Of a DNA stretch of 64,000 nt, positions 8,764 to 17,053 are shown in pieces. The position numbers and the translations under genes were made by a program. Each line of letters starts with the position of its first letter. The first letter of the stretch is position 1. Origin of the DNA: Parafrankia discariae (GTDB lineage: Bacteria; Actinomycetota; Actinomycetes; Frankiales; Frankiaceae). A model generated the notes under the pieces. It searched no databases, was not told the DNA's origin, and was given only the letters and a program-made list of their open reading frames with translations. The stretch covers positions 327,632 through 391,631 of the forward strand of contig NZ_KB891102.1 in the NCBI RefSeq assembly GCF_000373365.1, written 5' to 3'.

Positions 8764-11031
8764 ATGTCAGCAACTCCGCGCGATGTGCGCAACGTGGTCC
8801 TCGTCGGGCACACCGGTGCCGGCAAGACGACCCTGCTGCGCCATCTCCTCCAGGTGGCCGAGTTCCTCGACGAGCGGTCCACCGCCACCATCACGCCGGC
8901 CGCCGACGGCAACGGCAACGGCACAGCCGGGAGGAGTGGCAACGGCCGTGCCGATGCCAACGGCACCGGCGGCCAGGCCGGGGGCGGGGGCGACGGGGGC
9001 GCGCCCGGGGTGGGTGCCGCCGGGGGCGGCGCGGGCACGGTCCCCGGCGGAGAACCGGCCCAGCGGAGCATCTCGCTCGTCCTGGCCTCCCTGCGCCACC
9101 GTGGCCTCGCGGTGAACCTGCTGGACACCCCCGGCTACCCGGACTTCGTCGGGGAGCTGCGGGCGGGCCTGCGCGCGGCGGACGCCGCCCTGTTCGTCAT
9201 CAGCGCCCTCGAGGGCATCGACGGCTCGACCAGGATGCTCTGGGAGGAGTGCGCGGCCGTCGGCATGCCCCGCGCGATAGCCATCACCCGGCTGGACCAT
9301 CCCCGGGCCGACTTCGACGCGACCCTGCTCGCCTGCCAGGAGACCTTCGGCGTGGGAGTCCTGCCCGCGTACCTGCCCGAACCCGGCGGCGGGCAGGCGT
9401 CCCGGCTCGTCGCCCTGCTCACCGGACGGGTGGTCGAGTACTCGGCCGGCACCCGCCTCGAGCACGAGCCCGCCGCCGAGCTGACCGGCCCGGCGGGGGC
9501 GGCCCGCGGCGCGCTGGTCGAGGGGATCATCGCCGAGAGCGAGGACGAGAGCCTGCTGGAGCGGTACCTCGGCGGCGAGGAGCTGGACCCCAAGATGCTG
9601 CTCGACGACCTGGAGACCGCGGTGGCGCGCGGATCGTTCTACCCCGTCCTGCCGCTCGCGGTGCCGGCCCGCGCCGCCGCCGGGGCGCGTGGGGTGCCAC
9701 CCGGCCTGGGCACCGTCGAGCTGCTCGACCTGTTCGCGCACGCCTTCCCGTCCCCGCGCGAGCACCCGCTGCCCAGCCTCACCCGCCCGGACGGCGCACC
9801 GTGCCCACCGGCGGTCGGCGACCCGGCCGGGCCACTGGTCGCCGAGATCGTCCGCACCACCACCGACCCGTACATCGGCCGGATGTCCCTCGTCCGGGTC
9901 TTCTCCGGCATCCTGCGCCCCGACGCGGCCGTACACGTCTCAGGCCACGGACGGGCCGCCGCCGGACATCCCGACCACGACGACGACGAGCGGGTCGGGG
10001 CGCTCTCGCAGGCCGTCGGGATCGCCCTGCACTCGGTCGACGAGTGCGCCGCCGGCGGGATCTGCGTGATCACCCGGCTGTCCACCGCCGAGACCGGCGA
10101 CACCCTCTCCGACCCGGCGGACCCGCGCCACCTGCCCGCCTGGACGATGCCGGAACCGCTGCTGCCCGTCGCGGTGCGCGCGCCGGCCCGCTCCGACGAG
10201 AGCAAGCTCTCCGCGGCGCTGGGCCGCGTCTGCGCCGAGGACCCCACCCTGGCCGTGGCGCAGGACGCCGAGACCGGCCAGCTCGTCCTGTGGTGCATGG
10301 GCGAGGCGCACTGCGACGTCGTCCTGGACCGCCTGCGGGAGCGGTTCGGCGTCACCCTCGAGAAGATCCCGCTGCGGGTGCCCATGCGGGAGACTCTGCG
10401 CGGGCCGGCCGAGGGCGTCGGACGGCTGGTGAAGCAGTCGGGCGGGCACGGGCAGTACGCGATCTGCCGCCTGCGGGTCGAGCCGCTGCCCGCGGGCAGC
10501 GGCTTCGAGTTCGTGGACGAGGTCGTCGGCGGCGCGGTCCCCCGCCAGTTCATCCCCTCGGTGGAGAAGGGGGTCCGGGCCCAGCTGGAACGGGGCCTGC
10601 AGGCCGGGTTCCCCGCCGTCGACCTCCGGGTGCGGCTGGTCGACGGAAAGGCGCACAGCGTCGACTCGTCCGACCTGGCCTTCCAGGCTGCCGGCGGCCT
10701 GGCGCTGCGGGAGGCCGCCCGCGCGGCCGGCGTGGTGCTGCTCGAACCCGTCCTGGAGGTCCACGTGACCGTGCCCGACGAGCACGTCGGCGCGGTGATC
10801 AGCGACGTCTCCGCGCGGCGCGGCCGGGTCGTGGGGATGGCGCCGGTCGGCAACGGCGATCCGGAGGGCCCGCCGCGCACCGCCGTCCACGCGGAGATCC
10901 CCGCGGCCGAGATGACCCGCTACGCGGTGGACCTGCGCTCCGTGAGCCACGGAACGGGCCTGTTCAGCCGCCGCCCGCTCGGCTACGAGCCGGTTCCCGA
11001 CCATCTGAGGGCCAGGTTCACCGAGCAGTAG
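8764..11031 (+). CDS. Elongation factor G-like GTPase (EF-G2 / FusA2 type)
   Basis: A 755-residue translational-GTPase-family protein with EF-G domain order: G domain, domain II, then domains III-V ending in an EF-G C-terminal fold. G1 is GHTGAGKT (15-22) and G3 is DTPG (121-124). G4 is TRLD (175-178) instead of NKxD, as in actinobacterial EF-G2 paralogues. Between G1 and G3 the effector/G2 region is replaced by a Gly/Asn/Ala-rich segment (about 48-98). EF-G2 proteins bind and hydrolyse GTP but are not the housekeeping translocase; their role is unclear. ATG 8764 follows an AGGGAGG site at a 5-base spacing. It interrupts the usual neighbourhood of the HIT gene and pgsA. Confidence 0.9.
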   Translation: MSATPRDVRNVVLVGHTGAGKTTLLRHLLQVAEFLDERSTATITPAADGNGNGTAGRSGNGRADANGTGGQAGGGGDGGAPGVGAAGGGAGTVPGGEPAQRSISLVLASLRHRGLAVNLLDTPGYPDFVGELRAGLRAADAALFVISALEGIDGSTRMLWEECAAVGMPRAIAITRLDHPRADFDATLLACQETFGVGVLPAYLPEPGGGQASRLVALLTGRVVEYSAGTRLEHEPAAELTGPAGAARGALVEGIIAESEDESLLERYLGGEELDPKMLLDDLETAVARGSFYPVLPLAVPARAAAGARGVPPGLGTVELLDLFAHAFPSPREHPLPSLTRPDGAPCPPAVGDPAGPLVAEIVRTTTDPYIGRMSLVRVFSGILRPDAAVHVSGHGRAAAGHPDHDDDERVGALSQAVGIALHSVDECAAGGICVITRLSTAETGDTLSDPADPRHLPAWTMPEPLLPVAVRAPARSDESKLSAALGRVCAEDPTLAVAQDAETGQLVLWCMGEAHCDVVLDRLRERFGVTLEKIPLRVPMRETLRGPAEGVGRLVKQSGGHGQYAICRLRVEPLPAGSGFEFVDEVVGGAVPRQFIPSVEKGVRAQLERGLQAGFPAVDLRVRLVDGKAHSVDSSDLAFQAAGGLALREAARAAGVVLLEPVLEVHVTVPDEHVGAVISDVSARRGRVVGMAPVGNGDPEGPPRTAVHAEIPAAEMTRYAVDLRSVSHGTGLFSRRPLGYEPVPDHLRARFTEQ

Positions 11032-11075
11032 TGACCCCGCCCAGAGTGACCCCGCCCGGGTGACAGCGGGTGACG

Positions 11076-11109
11076 AAAAACGGCCGCCCACCCGCTCCGC
11101 GCGGGTGGG
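11076..11109 (-). terminator. Intrinsic terminator of the HIT gene
   Basis: On the minus strand, just past the HIT stop, CCCACCCGC/GCGGGTGGG (11087-11095 and 11101-11109) forms a 9-bp stem with a 5-base loop, followed after five bases by TTTTT (11080-11076). It lies in the short gap between two convergent genes. Confidence 0.8.
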
Positions 11110-11679
11110 TCAGGCCGTCCGCTCGGTGCGCCGCCATGCCTGCGCGAGCAGCTCCCGGGTCTGGCCGAGCAGCGCCGGCAGCACCCGGGTCGCGCCGACG
11201 ACGGGCATGAAGTTCGTGTCACCGCCCCAGCGCGGAACAACATGCTGGTGCACATGGGACGCGATTCCCGCACCGGCAACCGAGCCCAGATTCATACCGG
11301 TGTTGAACCCGTGCGCGCCGCTGGCCACCCGCAACGCGCGCAGCGCGTGCTGGACGAACAACGACATCTCCACCGTCTCGTCGTAGTCCATCTCGGCGTA
11401 GTCGGCGACGTGACGGTAGGGAACCACCATCAAATGGCCGGCGTTGTATGGATACAAATTAAGAACGGCGTATACGGATTTTCCCCGCGCGACCACGAGA
11501 CCGTCCTCGTCCGTCATCGCCACGATGGCGCAGAAGGGGCACTCGTCGTCCGGGGACCGCCCCGCTCCCTTGATGTAAGCCATGCGATGCGGCGTGTAAA
11601 GACGCTGGAAGGCGTCCGGATGGCCGACACCCGCCTGCTCGTCGAGGGGCGTGCCGTCCGGCGCCGCGGTCGCGCTCAC
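11110..11679 (-). CDS. HIT-family protein (Ap4A phosphorylase type, Rv2613c-like)
   Basis: HIT proteins hydrolyse or phosphorolyse dinucleotide polyphosphates such as Ap4A. The 189-residue protein has the histidine triad H142-V-H144-Q-H146 in ASHVHQHVVPRWGGDTNF, a CPFC zinc motif (47-50) and the block VYAVLNLYPYNAGHLMVVPYRH. The sequence and the usual linkage to pgsA point to the mycobacterial Ap4A phosphorylase group. The GTG start at 11679 keeps the conserved VGHPDAFQRLYTPHRMAYIKG region; an ATG at 11583 is a shorter alternative. The frame stays open far upstream, but that part is antisense to the P450 gene and not protein-like. Confidence 0.9.
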   Translation of the reverse strand: MSATAAPDGTPLDEQAGVGHPDAFQRLYTPHRMAYIKGAGRSPDDECPFCAIVAMTDEDGLVVARGKSVYAVLNLYPYNAGHLMVVPYRHVADYAEMDYDETVEMSLFVQHALRALRVASGAHGFNTGMNLGSVAGAGIASHVHQHVVPRWGGDTNFMPVVGATRVLPALLGQTRELLAQAWRRTERTA

Positions 11680-11982
11680 CAGCCCGGCCCCGACACCGGC
11701 GGGATCGGCTCCCCTCGGCCCCGCCCTCCGACCTGCGCAACCCTCACCACGCTGCCGCCTCCCGCGCCCCGCGAGCCCCGACCCGCCGCCGCCGATCACC
11801 AGCCGGCCCACCGGTACCCGTCCGAGACACCACGGTACCCATCCGCGTGCCACGCGCGGGTGGCCGGCGCAGGCCGCCCGCGGCAGCGAGGGACGGGGCG
11901 TTCGACCGCCCGTCCGGGGTCCAGGATGGCTACCGAGGGCGCGGTACGGGGCCGCCGCCCGCAGTGCCTCCTGGAGCCGCAC
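11680..11982. other. Divergent intergenic region between the HIT gene and the P450 gene
   Basis: A 303-bp promoter-bearing gap, uniformly GC-rich, with no gene and no distinct palindrome that I can support. Confidence 0.4.
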
Positions 11983-13407
11983 ATGTCGATCGACCGCCTG
12001 CGCATCACGGGGCACACCGGGGCACCGGCCCCGGGGCCGGCCCGGGCCACCCCGGCGTTCCTGCGCGAGCTGCTCGCCGACCCGCTCAGCCTCTTCACCC
12101 GGCTGCGCGCCAGCTACGGCCCGATCGTCCGGGTGCCCGTCGGGCGCGGCGGCTTCCACCTCGTGTGCGACCCCGACGCGGTCGAGCAGGTCCTGGTGCG
12201 CGAGCAGCGCGCCTACGCCAAGGGCCTGCGTCGGCGCACCATGCCGCCGGGCGAGGGCGTCCAGCCGCTGGCGCTGCTGCTCGGGTCGGGCCTGCTCACC
12301 AGCGGCGGCGACCTGCACCGGACCCGCCGCCGGCTGATCCAGCCGATGTTCCACCACGAGCGGATCGCCGGCTACGGCGCGGCGGTCTCCGAACTGTCCC
12401 GCGCCGCCGCGCTGGGCTGGGCGGACGGCTCGCGCCGGGAGGTCCACACCGACATGAGCGAGCTGACCCTCGCCATCGTCGCCCGCACCGTGTTCGGCGT
12501 CGACGTCGACAGCGAGGTCGTCCGGCGAGTGCGCCGCGCCGTCGCCGCGAACATGCGCCTGTCCCGGCTGGCGGTGCTCCCGGGAGCCCTGCGCCTGCAG
12601 CGGCACCTGCCGCTCGGCCCGCTGCGGGCGGCCCACGACGCGCGGGACGACCTCACCGCCGTGGTCATGGAACTGATCGAGCAGCGCAGATCCCGCGGCG
12701 CGGCCGGTTCCGACCTGCTGTCCACCCTGCTGGCGGCCCGCGACGCCGACACCGGCGCCCCGCTGGACGACACCTCGATCCGCGACGAGGCGCTGACCAT
12801 CCTGCTGGCCGGCCACGAGACCACCGCGAACGCGATGACCTGGGCCTACCACCTGCTCGCCGGCAACCCGCAGGCCCGCGACCGGATGCACGCCGAACTC
12901 GACGACGTCCTCGGCGGCCGCGAGCCGACCACCGGGGACCTGACCGAGCTGCCCTACACCCGGGCCGTGTTCAGCGAGACCCTGCGCCTGTACCCGCCCG
13001 CCTGGGTCCTGCTGCGCCGCACGACGAGGGACGTCACCCTCGCCGGCCACCACCTGCCCGCGGACACGAACGTCCTGCTGAGCCAGTGGGTGATCCACCG
13101 GGATCCCACCTGGTGGCCCGCCCCCGGGGAGTTCCGCCCGCAGCGGTGGCTGACCCCCGACCCCAGCCGCCCGAAGTACGCCTACTTCCCCTTCGGGGGC
13201 GGAACCCGCCAGTGCATCGGCAACACGTTCGCCGAGATGGAAGGCGCCCTGGCCCTGGCCGCGATCAGCTCCGTCCGAACCCTGGCGCCAACCCCCGGCC
13301 GCCCGGTGACCCCCGTCCCCCGAGTAACCCTGCGCCCCCGATCCCTGCAGATGACCGCCCGCCCCCGCGTTCCCCACCCCACCCCCGCCACCCACCAGCC
13401 CCACTAG
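11983..13407 (+). CDS. Cytochrome P450
   Basis: A 474-residue haem monooxygenase. The I-helix oxygen-activation motif is AGHETT (276-281), the K-helix ExxR is E332-R335 (ETLR), and the haem-binding loop FPFGGGTRQCIG carries the cysteine ligand at C411. There is no signal or membrane anchor, so a soluble bacterial P450 needing separate ferredoxin partners is likely; none is encoded nearby. ATG 11983 is preceded by CTGGAG at a 6-base spacing. The C-terminal 25 residues are Pro/Thr-rich and the coding strand there is unusually C-rich. It has no operon partners, so the substrate cannot be inferred. Confidence 0.93.
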   Translation: MSIDRLRITGHTGAPAPGPARATPAFLRELLADPLSLFTRLRASYGPIVRVPVGRGGFHLVCDPDAVEQVLVREQRAYAKGLRRRTMPPGEGVQPLALLLGSGLLTSGGDLHRTRRRLIQPMFHHERIAGYGAAVSELSRAAALGWADGSRREVHTDMSELTLAIVARTVFGVDVDSEVVRRVRRAVAANMRLSRLAVLPGALRLQRHLPLGPLRAAHDARDDLTAVVMELIEQRRSRGAAGSDLLSTLLAARDADTGAPLDDTSIRDEALTILLAGHETTANAMTWAYHLLAGNPQARDRMHAELDDVLGGREPTTGDLTELPYTRAVFSETLRLYPPAWVLLRRTTRDVTLAGHHLPADTNVLLSQWVIHRDPTWWPAPGEFRPQRWLTPDPSRPKYAYFPFGGGTRQCIGNTFAEMEGALALAAISSVRTLAPTPGRPVTPVPRVTLRPRSLQMTARPRVPHPTPATHQPH

Positions 13408-13557
13408 CCCTCACGCCATCACCCACCAGCCCTCACGCCACCAGCCGCACCGGCACACGTCACCAGCCACAGCCACACCTCAGCCCCTCCGCCCACCAGC
13501 CGCACAGCACCCCCAGCCACCAGCCGGCACCCCCACCAAAGTGCCACCCCAAACAAC

Positions 13558-13587
13558 AAAAAACCCCCCAGCCAACCACCTGGGGGG
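13558..13587 (-). terminator. Intrinsic terminator, probably of tRNA-Val(CAC)
   Basis: Read on the minus strand, CCCCCCAG/CTGGGGGG (13564-13571 and 13580-13587) forms an 8-bp stem with an 8-base loop directly followed by six T (13563-13558). It lies about 90 bases past the tRNA end. A second GC hairpin, GGGGGG/CCCCCC with a 5-base loop (13591-13607), is adjacent. Confidence 0.85.
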
Positions 13588-13675
13588 TTCGGGGGGCTGG
13601 GCCCCCCGGCAGACACAACGCGAGACCCCCGGAAAGATCCCCCAAAGGGGATCGACCAGAAAGCCCCCGATCGCG

Positions 13676-13747
13676 TGGGCGTACGTGGTTTCGAACCACG
13701 GACCTCTGCCGTGTGAAGGCAGCGCTCTACCACTGAGCTATACGCCC
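13676..13747 (-). tRNA. tRNA-Val (anticodon CAC)
   Basis: Cloverleaf on the minus strand: acceptor GGGCGTA pairs with TACGCCC, the D-arm is GCTCAGTGGTAGAGC, the anticodon stem is CTGCC/GGCAG around the loop TTCACAC (anticodon CAC, reads GTG), and the T-arm is CCGTGGTTCGAAACCACGG-like with TTCGAA. The discriminator base is A. CCA is not encoded. Confidence 0.96.
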
Positions 13748-14285
13748 GATTTGGTCTGGTTGAACACCCTACCGGATACCCCCGCACAAGGGGCTCGAGC
13801 CTGGACGATCTTCCGGAACCGATCCTCGGCTGGGACGTGTTGCGCCCCGGCTGAGGTTGGACTCAGCTTACACGGACGGGACGGGGCGTCGGACGGGGGT
13901 GGCCGCCGGACGGATGCGGGCATGTCAACCCTCCGGCCGATCGCCGGACAGCGCCGGGTTGACCGGGACTCGCCGTGGTTGAGACGGGTCCGGACAGGGA
14001 AGGCTATGAGTGGCACGGCCTCGGCAGAACGGCCATTGTGCTCGGGGGAACCCTCAGTCGAACGCGGACAGCGATCGTCCGGCCACGTAAGGCCGACGGC
14101 CGCGCATACCGCGCCGGCCGGGTCTTCTCTGAGGACTTCGGTCGGGCTTCCTGGGTAGGGCAACTCGCCCGAATCGCCGTAACGGATGTTGTCTTGGCAT
14201 AACCTTGTTTTCAACGGGACTCAGAGAGGGAACTATCTCGTTACACGGGTGCTCGCCCGCACCACGCACCATGAGAGGCCGCCCG
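13748..14285. other. Intergenic region upstream of ssgB and tRNA-Val
   Basis: A 538-bp gap between diverging transcription units. The segment 14165-14245 is clearly less GC-rich (GTTGTCTTGGCATAACCTTG) and probably holds the ssgB promoter. A 158-codon open frame on the minus strand covers much of the gap but overlaps the tRNA and looks non-coding. I see no gene here. Confidence 0.5.
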
Positions 14286-14717
14286 ATGACTATTCGTCAC
14301 GATTCGATCACCGCAGAACTCGCCCTTCGGCTCGTCGTTCCCGGCGGCGCCCCGGTTCCGGTCGCCGCCACCGTCCGTTACGAGCCTGCCGACCCTTATG
14401 CGGTCAGCATCGGCTTCCGTACCGGCGCCGACGAGGTCGTCGAATGGACATTCGCCCGGCAGCTGCTGAGCGACGGCGTGCGCCGGCCAGCCGGCGACGG
14501 CGATGTCCAGGTCTGGCCCGCCGCGCAGTCTGGCGGGCGGATCGTCTGCCTGTCGTTGTCCAGTCCATCCGGTCACGCTCTGTTCGAGATGCCGCGCGCG
14601 GAGGTGCTGGCCTTCCTGCGCCGCACGTACTCCGCCGTGCCGCTCGGCGGCGAGAGCGACGTCATCGACCTGGATGCCGAACTCGCCCTGCTGATCTGGG
14701 GCGGCCCCGAGCGGTGA
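14286..14717 (+). CDS. ssgB: SsgB-type sporulation and cell-division regulator
   Basis: SsgB recruits and positions FtsZ rings during sporulation-specific division in actinomycetes. The 143-residue protein matches the SsgA-like family throughout: RLVVPGGAPVPVAATVRYEPADPYAV, then EWTFARQLLSDGVRRPAGDGDVQVWP and the end SDVIDLDAELALLIW. SsgB is the most conserved member and has this length (about 137-145). ATG 14286 follows GAGAGG at a 7-base spacing, and an ATG-like start 27 codons upstream has no such site. It is a single-gene unit with its own terminator. Its presence points to an organism that forms spores. Confidence 0.93.
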   Translation: MTIRHDSITAELALRLVVPGGAPVPVAATVRYEPADPYAVSIGFRTGADEVVEWTFARQLLSDGVRRPAGDGDVQVWPAAQSGGRIVCLSLSSPSGHALFEMPRAEVLAFLRRTYSAVPLGGESDVIDLDAELALLIWGGPER

Positions 14718-14796
14718 TCTCACCAGGGTCGGCACCGTGTCCGACCCTGGCAGGCCGGTGCGGGCACTTCCGGCACAGATCAGGCGCACGACCATT

Positions 14797-14830
14797 CGCC
14801 TGGTGGGGAACCATCCCCACCAGGCGTTTT
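14797..14830 (+). terminator. Intrinsic terminator after ssgB
   Basis: CGCCTGGTGGGG (14797-14808), loop AACCAT, exact complement CCCCACCAGGCG (14815-14826), then TTTT. The 12-bp perfect stem lies 80 bases past the ssgB stop and in front of the convergent pabB end. Confidence 0.9.
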
Positions 14831-14864
14831 GCTGTCTGCGGCAAGCGGCGTTCCGTCTCAGCGG

Positions 14865-16061
14865 TCAGCGGGCCGCCACGATCCGGCGCGTCCGGGCCGC
14901 CTCACGCGGCGGCGAGGTGGGCCCGGGCCGGCCGTCCCGCCCCGGTGACGAGGCCAGGGCGAGCAGCCGGTGTGCCTTCAGCTCGGTCTCGCGCCATTCG
15001 GCCTCCGGGTCGCTCCCCCAGGTGATGCCGGCGCCCGTCCCGAACCAGATGCGCTCGTCGGCGAGCCAGAACGTACGGATTCCCACTGACAGCCAGCCGC
15101 GCCCGCTGTCGGCGTCCACCCAGCCGATGCCGCCGCAGTAGTGGCCGCGCGCGACCGGCTCCAGCTCACTGATGATCCGCAGCGCGCTCGACTTGGGTGC
15201 GCCCGAGACCGAACCGGGCGGGCAGGTCGCCGCCAACAGCTCCGCCCAGCCCACCCCCGGCGCCAGCGTGGCCTGCACGGTCGACACGAGGTGCACCAGC
15301 CCGGGATGTCGTTCCACCGCGCACAGCGCGGGCACCGTCACGCTGCCTGGACGAGCGACCCGTCCCAGATCGTTGCGGACGAGGTCGACGATCATGACGT
15401 TCTCGGCGACGTCCTTGTCCCGCAGGTCCGCGACCGTCCGCCCGGTGCCCTTGATCGGACCGGACCGGACGAGATCACCCTCCCGGGACAGGAAGAGCTC
15501 CGGCGAGGCCCCGACGATGCGCACGCCCGCCTCGGGGGCGTCGAGCACCACCGAGTAGGGAGCGGGGTTACCCGCGGCCAGGACGCTCGCCAGCGCGGCG
15601 AGGTCGGTGCCCGCCGCGCCCGGGAGCGTGGGCGCCGAGAGCAGCCGGCACAGGTTCACCTGGTAGACCTCGCCGGCGGCGATCTCGGACCGGATCGCGT
15701 CGACGCCGGCGATGTAGGCCGCCGCGTCCATGCTCGTCACCCAGTCCGCGCGGGCGGGGCCGCGCCACGGGCCGGCCGCGAGCGCGGTGACGTCGGGCGC
15801 CGGGCGCACGTGCCGGAACCGGACGCAGCGGGTCCGGCCCTCGAAGTCGACGACGACACCCCAGAAGCCGCCGCGGTCGAGCACCCGGAGGTCGTCGTGC
15901 ACCTCCACGACCCCGGTGGCGAGCCTGCCGCCCGCCAGCAGATAGGACTCCCGGCCGCGTACCCGCGCCGGGACGGGCCCGCCGGTCGCTCGTAGACGCA
16001 CCTTCGTGCCGCTCCTGTCCGTCGAGCCCCCGCGCCTTGTGCCCCCATTCGCCACTGTCAT
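14865..16061 (-). CDS. pabB: Aminodeoxychorismate synthase component I (PabB / anthranilate synthase I family)
   Basis: The enzyme aminates chorismate, with ammonia from a PabA/TrpG partner, towards p-aminobenzoate and folate. The 398-residue chorismate-binding domain shows AAYIAGVDAIRSEIAAGEVYQVNL, the core GASPELFL, SGPIKGTGR, ENVMIVDLVRNDLGRV and CPPGSVSGAPK, and the end GAGITWGSDPEAEWRETELKA. The N-terminal region is shorter than in TrpE. ATG 16061 was chosen because it precedes the first conserved strand; the ribosome-binding site is weak. No glutaminase gene is adjacent. Aminodeoxychorismate synthase is favoured over anthranilate synthase because of the KGT motif and the isolated position, but this is not certain. 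Confidence 0.85.
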   Translation of the reverse strand: MTVANGGTRRGGSTDRSGTKVRLRATGGPVPARVRGRESYLLAGGRLATGVVEVHDDLRVLDRGGFWGVVVDFEGRTRCVRFRHVRPAPDVTALAAGPWRGPARADWVTSMDAAAYIAGVDAIRSEIAAGEVYQVNLCRLLSAPTLPGAAGTDLAALASVLAAGNPAPYSVVLDAPEAGVRIVGASPELFLSREGDLVRSGPIKGTGRTVADLRDKDVAENVMIVDLVRNDLGRVARPGSVTVPALCAVERHPGLVHLVSTVQATLAPGVGWAELLAATCPPGSVSGAPKSSALRIISELEPVARGHYCGGIGWVDADSGRGWLSVGIRTFWLADERIWFGTGAGITWGSDPEAEWRETELKAHRLLALASSPGRDGRPGPTSPPREAARTRRIVAAR

Positions 16062-16558
16062 CCCGATCACCGTATCGCCGTAGTTGCCGTACCCCACGCC
16101 CAGGTCACCGTGCGCGTTACGCCGGAGACGGCGGAGGTTCTGCCCTGTGCCCCTGTCTACGCGCCCCCGCCCGTCCACCCCTGTTCCGTCTACCCCTGAT
16201 GTGGGCCACTCCCCACCAGGCCCGATCCCCGCGGAGCCGGCCGGCGAGCATCCATGCCGGCCGATCCGCCGGCCGGTTCCACCCCGCGCCCGCCGCCGGC
16301 CCGGCCCCACCCGCCGCGCACCAGGCCCGCGCGACCCGCCGACACACCGGCAACACCAAGATCACGCTCTAACGCAACACCTCAGCGACACCAGGCCGAC
16401 ATCCGGGCGACATCTCGGCACGGTGGCGCCCACATTCGACGACCGCCCCGATCGTCCGCTAGAGTGCTACCTGCACCGCCAAGCGGGACGCCAGCCAGAC
16501 CGGCGCCCCACCTGCTCGTGGTAAGTTCCTCCTCGCGGCAGAAGCAATAGCGGAGCAT
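16062..16558. other. Divergent intergenic region between pabB and the tRNA cluster
   Basis: A 497-bp gap with promoters for pabB (minus) and the tRNAs (plus). A possible tRNA promoter is TTCGAC (16435-16440) with TAGAGT (16460-16465) at a long 19-bp spacing. No gene is seen. Confidence 0.4.
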
Positions 16559-16630
16559 GCGGACGTGGCTCAGTGGTAGAGCATCACCTTGCCAAGGTGA
16601 GGGTCGCGGGTTCGAATCCCGTCGTCCGCT
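16559..16630 (+). tRNA. tRNA-Gly (anticodon GCC)
   Basis: Acceptor GCGGACG pairs with CGTCCGC, the anticodon stem is TCACC/GGTGA around TTGCCAA (anticodon GCC), and the T-arm contains GGGTTCGAATCCC. Discriminator T; CCA not encoded. First gene of a three-tRNA cluster. Confidence 0.97.
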
Positions 16631-16673
16631 CGGAAGCGGTGTGGTCAGAAGTAAAGCCATCACGGCCTTTCAC

Positions 16674-16745
16674 GGCGGAGTGGCCGAGTGGTTTAGGCAA
16701 GGGCCTGCAAAGCCCTGTACGCGGGTTCGATTCCCGCCTCCGCCT
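16674..16745 (+). tRNA. tRNA-Cys (anticodon GCA)
   Basis: Acceptor GGCGGAG pairs with CTCCGCC, the anticodon stem is AGGGC/GCCCT around CTGCAAA (anticodon GCA), and the T-arm contains GGGTTCGATTCCC. Discriminator T; CCA not encoded. It follows tRNA-Gly by 43 bp. Confidence 0.97.
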
Positions 16746-16758
16746 CTGATCAGGTTCC

Positions 16759-16833
16759 GGGCGATTAGCTCAGTGGGAGAGCGCTACCTTGACACGGTAG
16801 AGGTCACTGGTTCAATCCCAGTATCGCCCACCA
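16759..16833 (+). tRNA. tRNA-Val (anticodon GAC)
   Basis: Acceptor GGGCGAT pairs with ATCGCCC, the anticodon stem is CTACC/GGTAG around TTGACAC (anticodon GAC), and the T-arm contains TGGTTCAATCCCA. Discriminator A at 16830 is followed by an encoded CCA (16831-16833), unlike the other tRNAs in the window. It lies 13 bp after tRNA-Cys. Confidence 0.97.
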
Positions 16834-16853
16834 TCCGCGCCACCAGCGCAAAG

Positions 16854-16880
16854 AGCCATCCCTCAGGGGATGGCTTTTCT
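16854..16880 (+). terminator. Intrinsic terminator of the tRNA cluster
   Basis: AGCCATCCC and GGGATGGCT (16854-16862 and 16867-16875) form a 9-bp stem with a 4-base loop, followed by TTTCTGG. It lies 20 bases past tRNA-Val(GAC). Confidence 0.88.
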
Positions 16881-17053
16881 GGTTTCCGAGACCGCCGCGG
16901 GAAGCGGCGGGAAGTCGTCGGCGGCCCGCCGGGTCCCCGGCCGGACCGGACCGGGCCACCGCCAGTCCGGGTTCAGGCTCGGGTAGGCCTCCACGTCTCG
17001 GGCTCGGCGCCCACGCCCGCTCGGGCTCGGCGCCCACGCCCGCTCGGGGCCGG

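Noticed and set aside
11680-13404. Long minus-strand frame continuing upstream of the HIT gene
   Set aside because: It is antisense to the P450 gene and mirrors its codon positions; only the last 189 codons resemble a protein family.
13738-14214. 158-codon minus-strand frame between tRNA-Val and ssgB
   Set aside because: It overlaps the tRNA, has no ribosome-binding site and no recognisable family, and covers the expected ssgB promoter.
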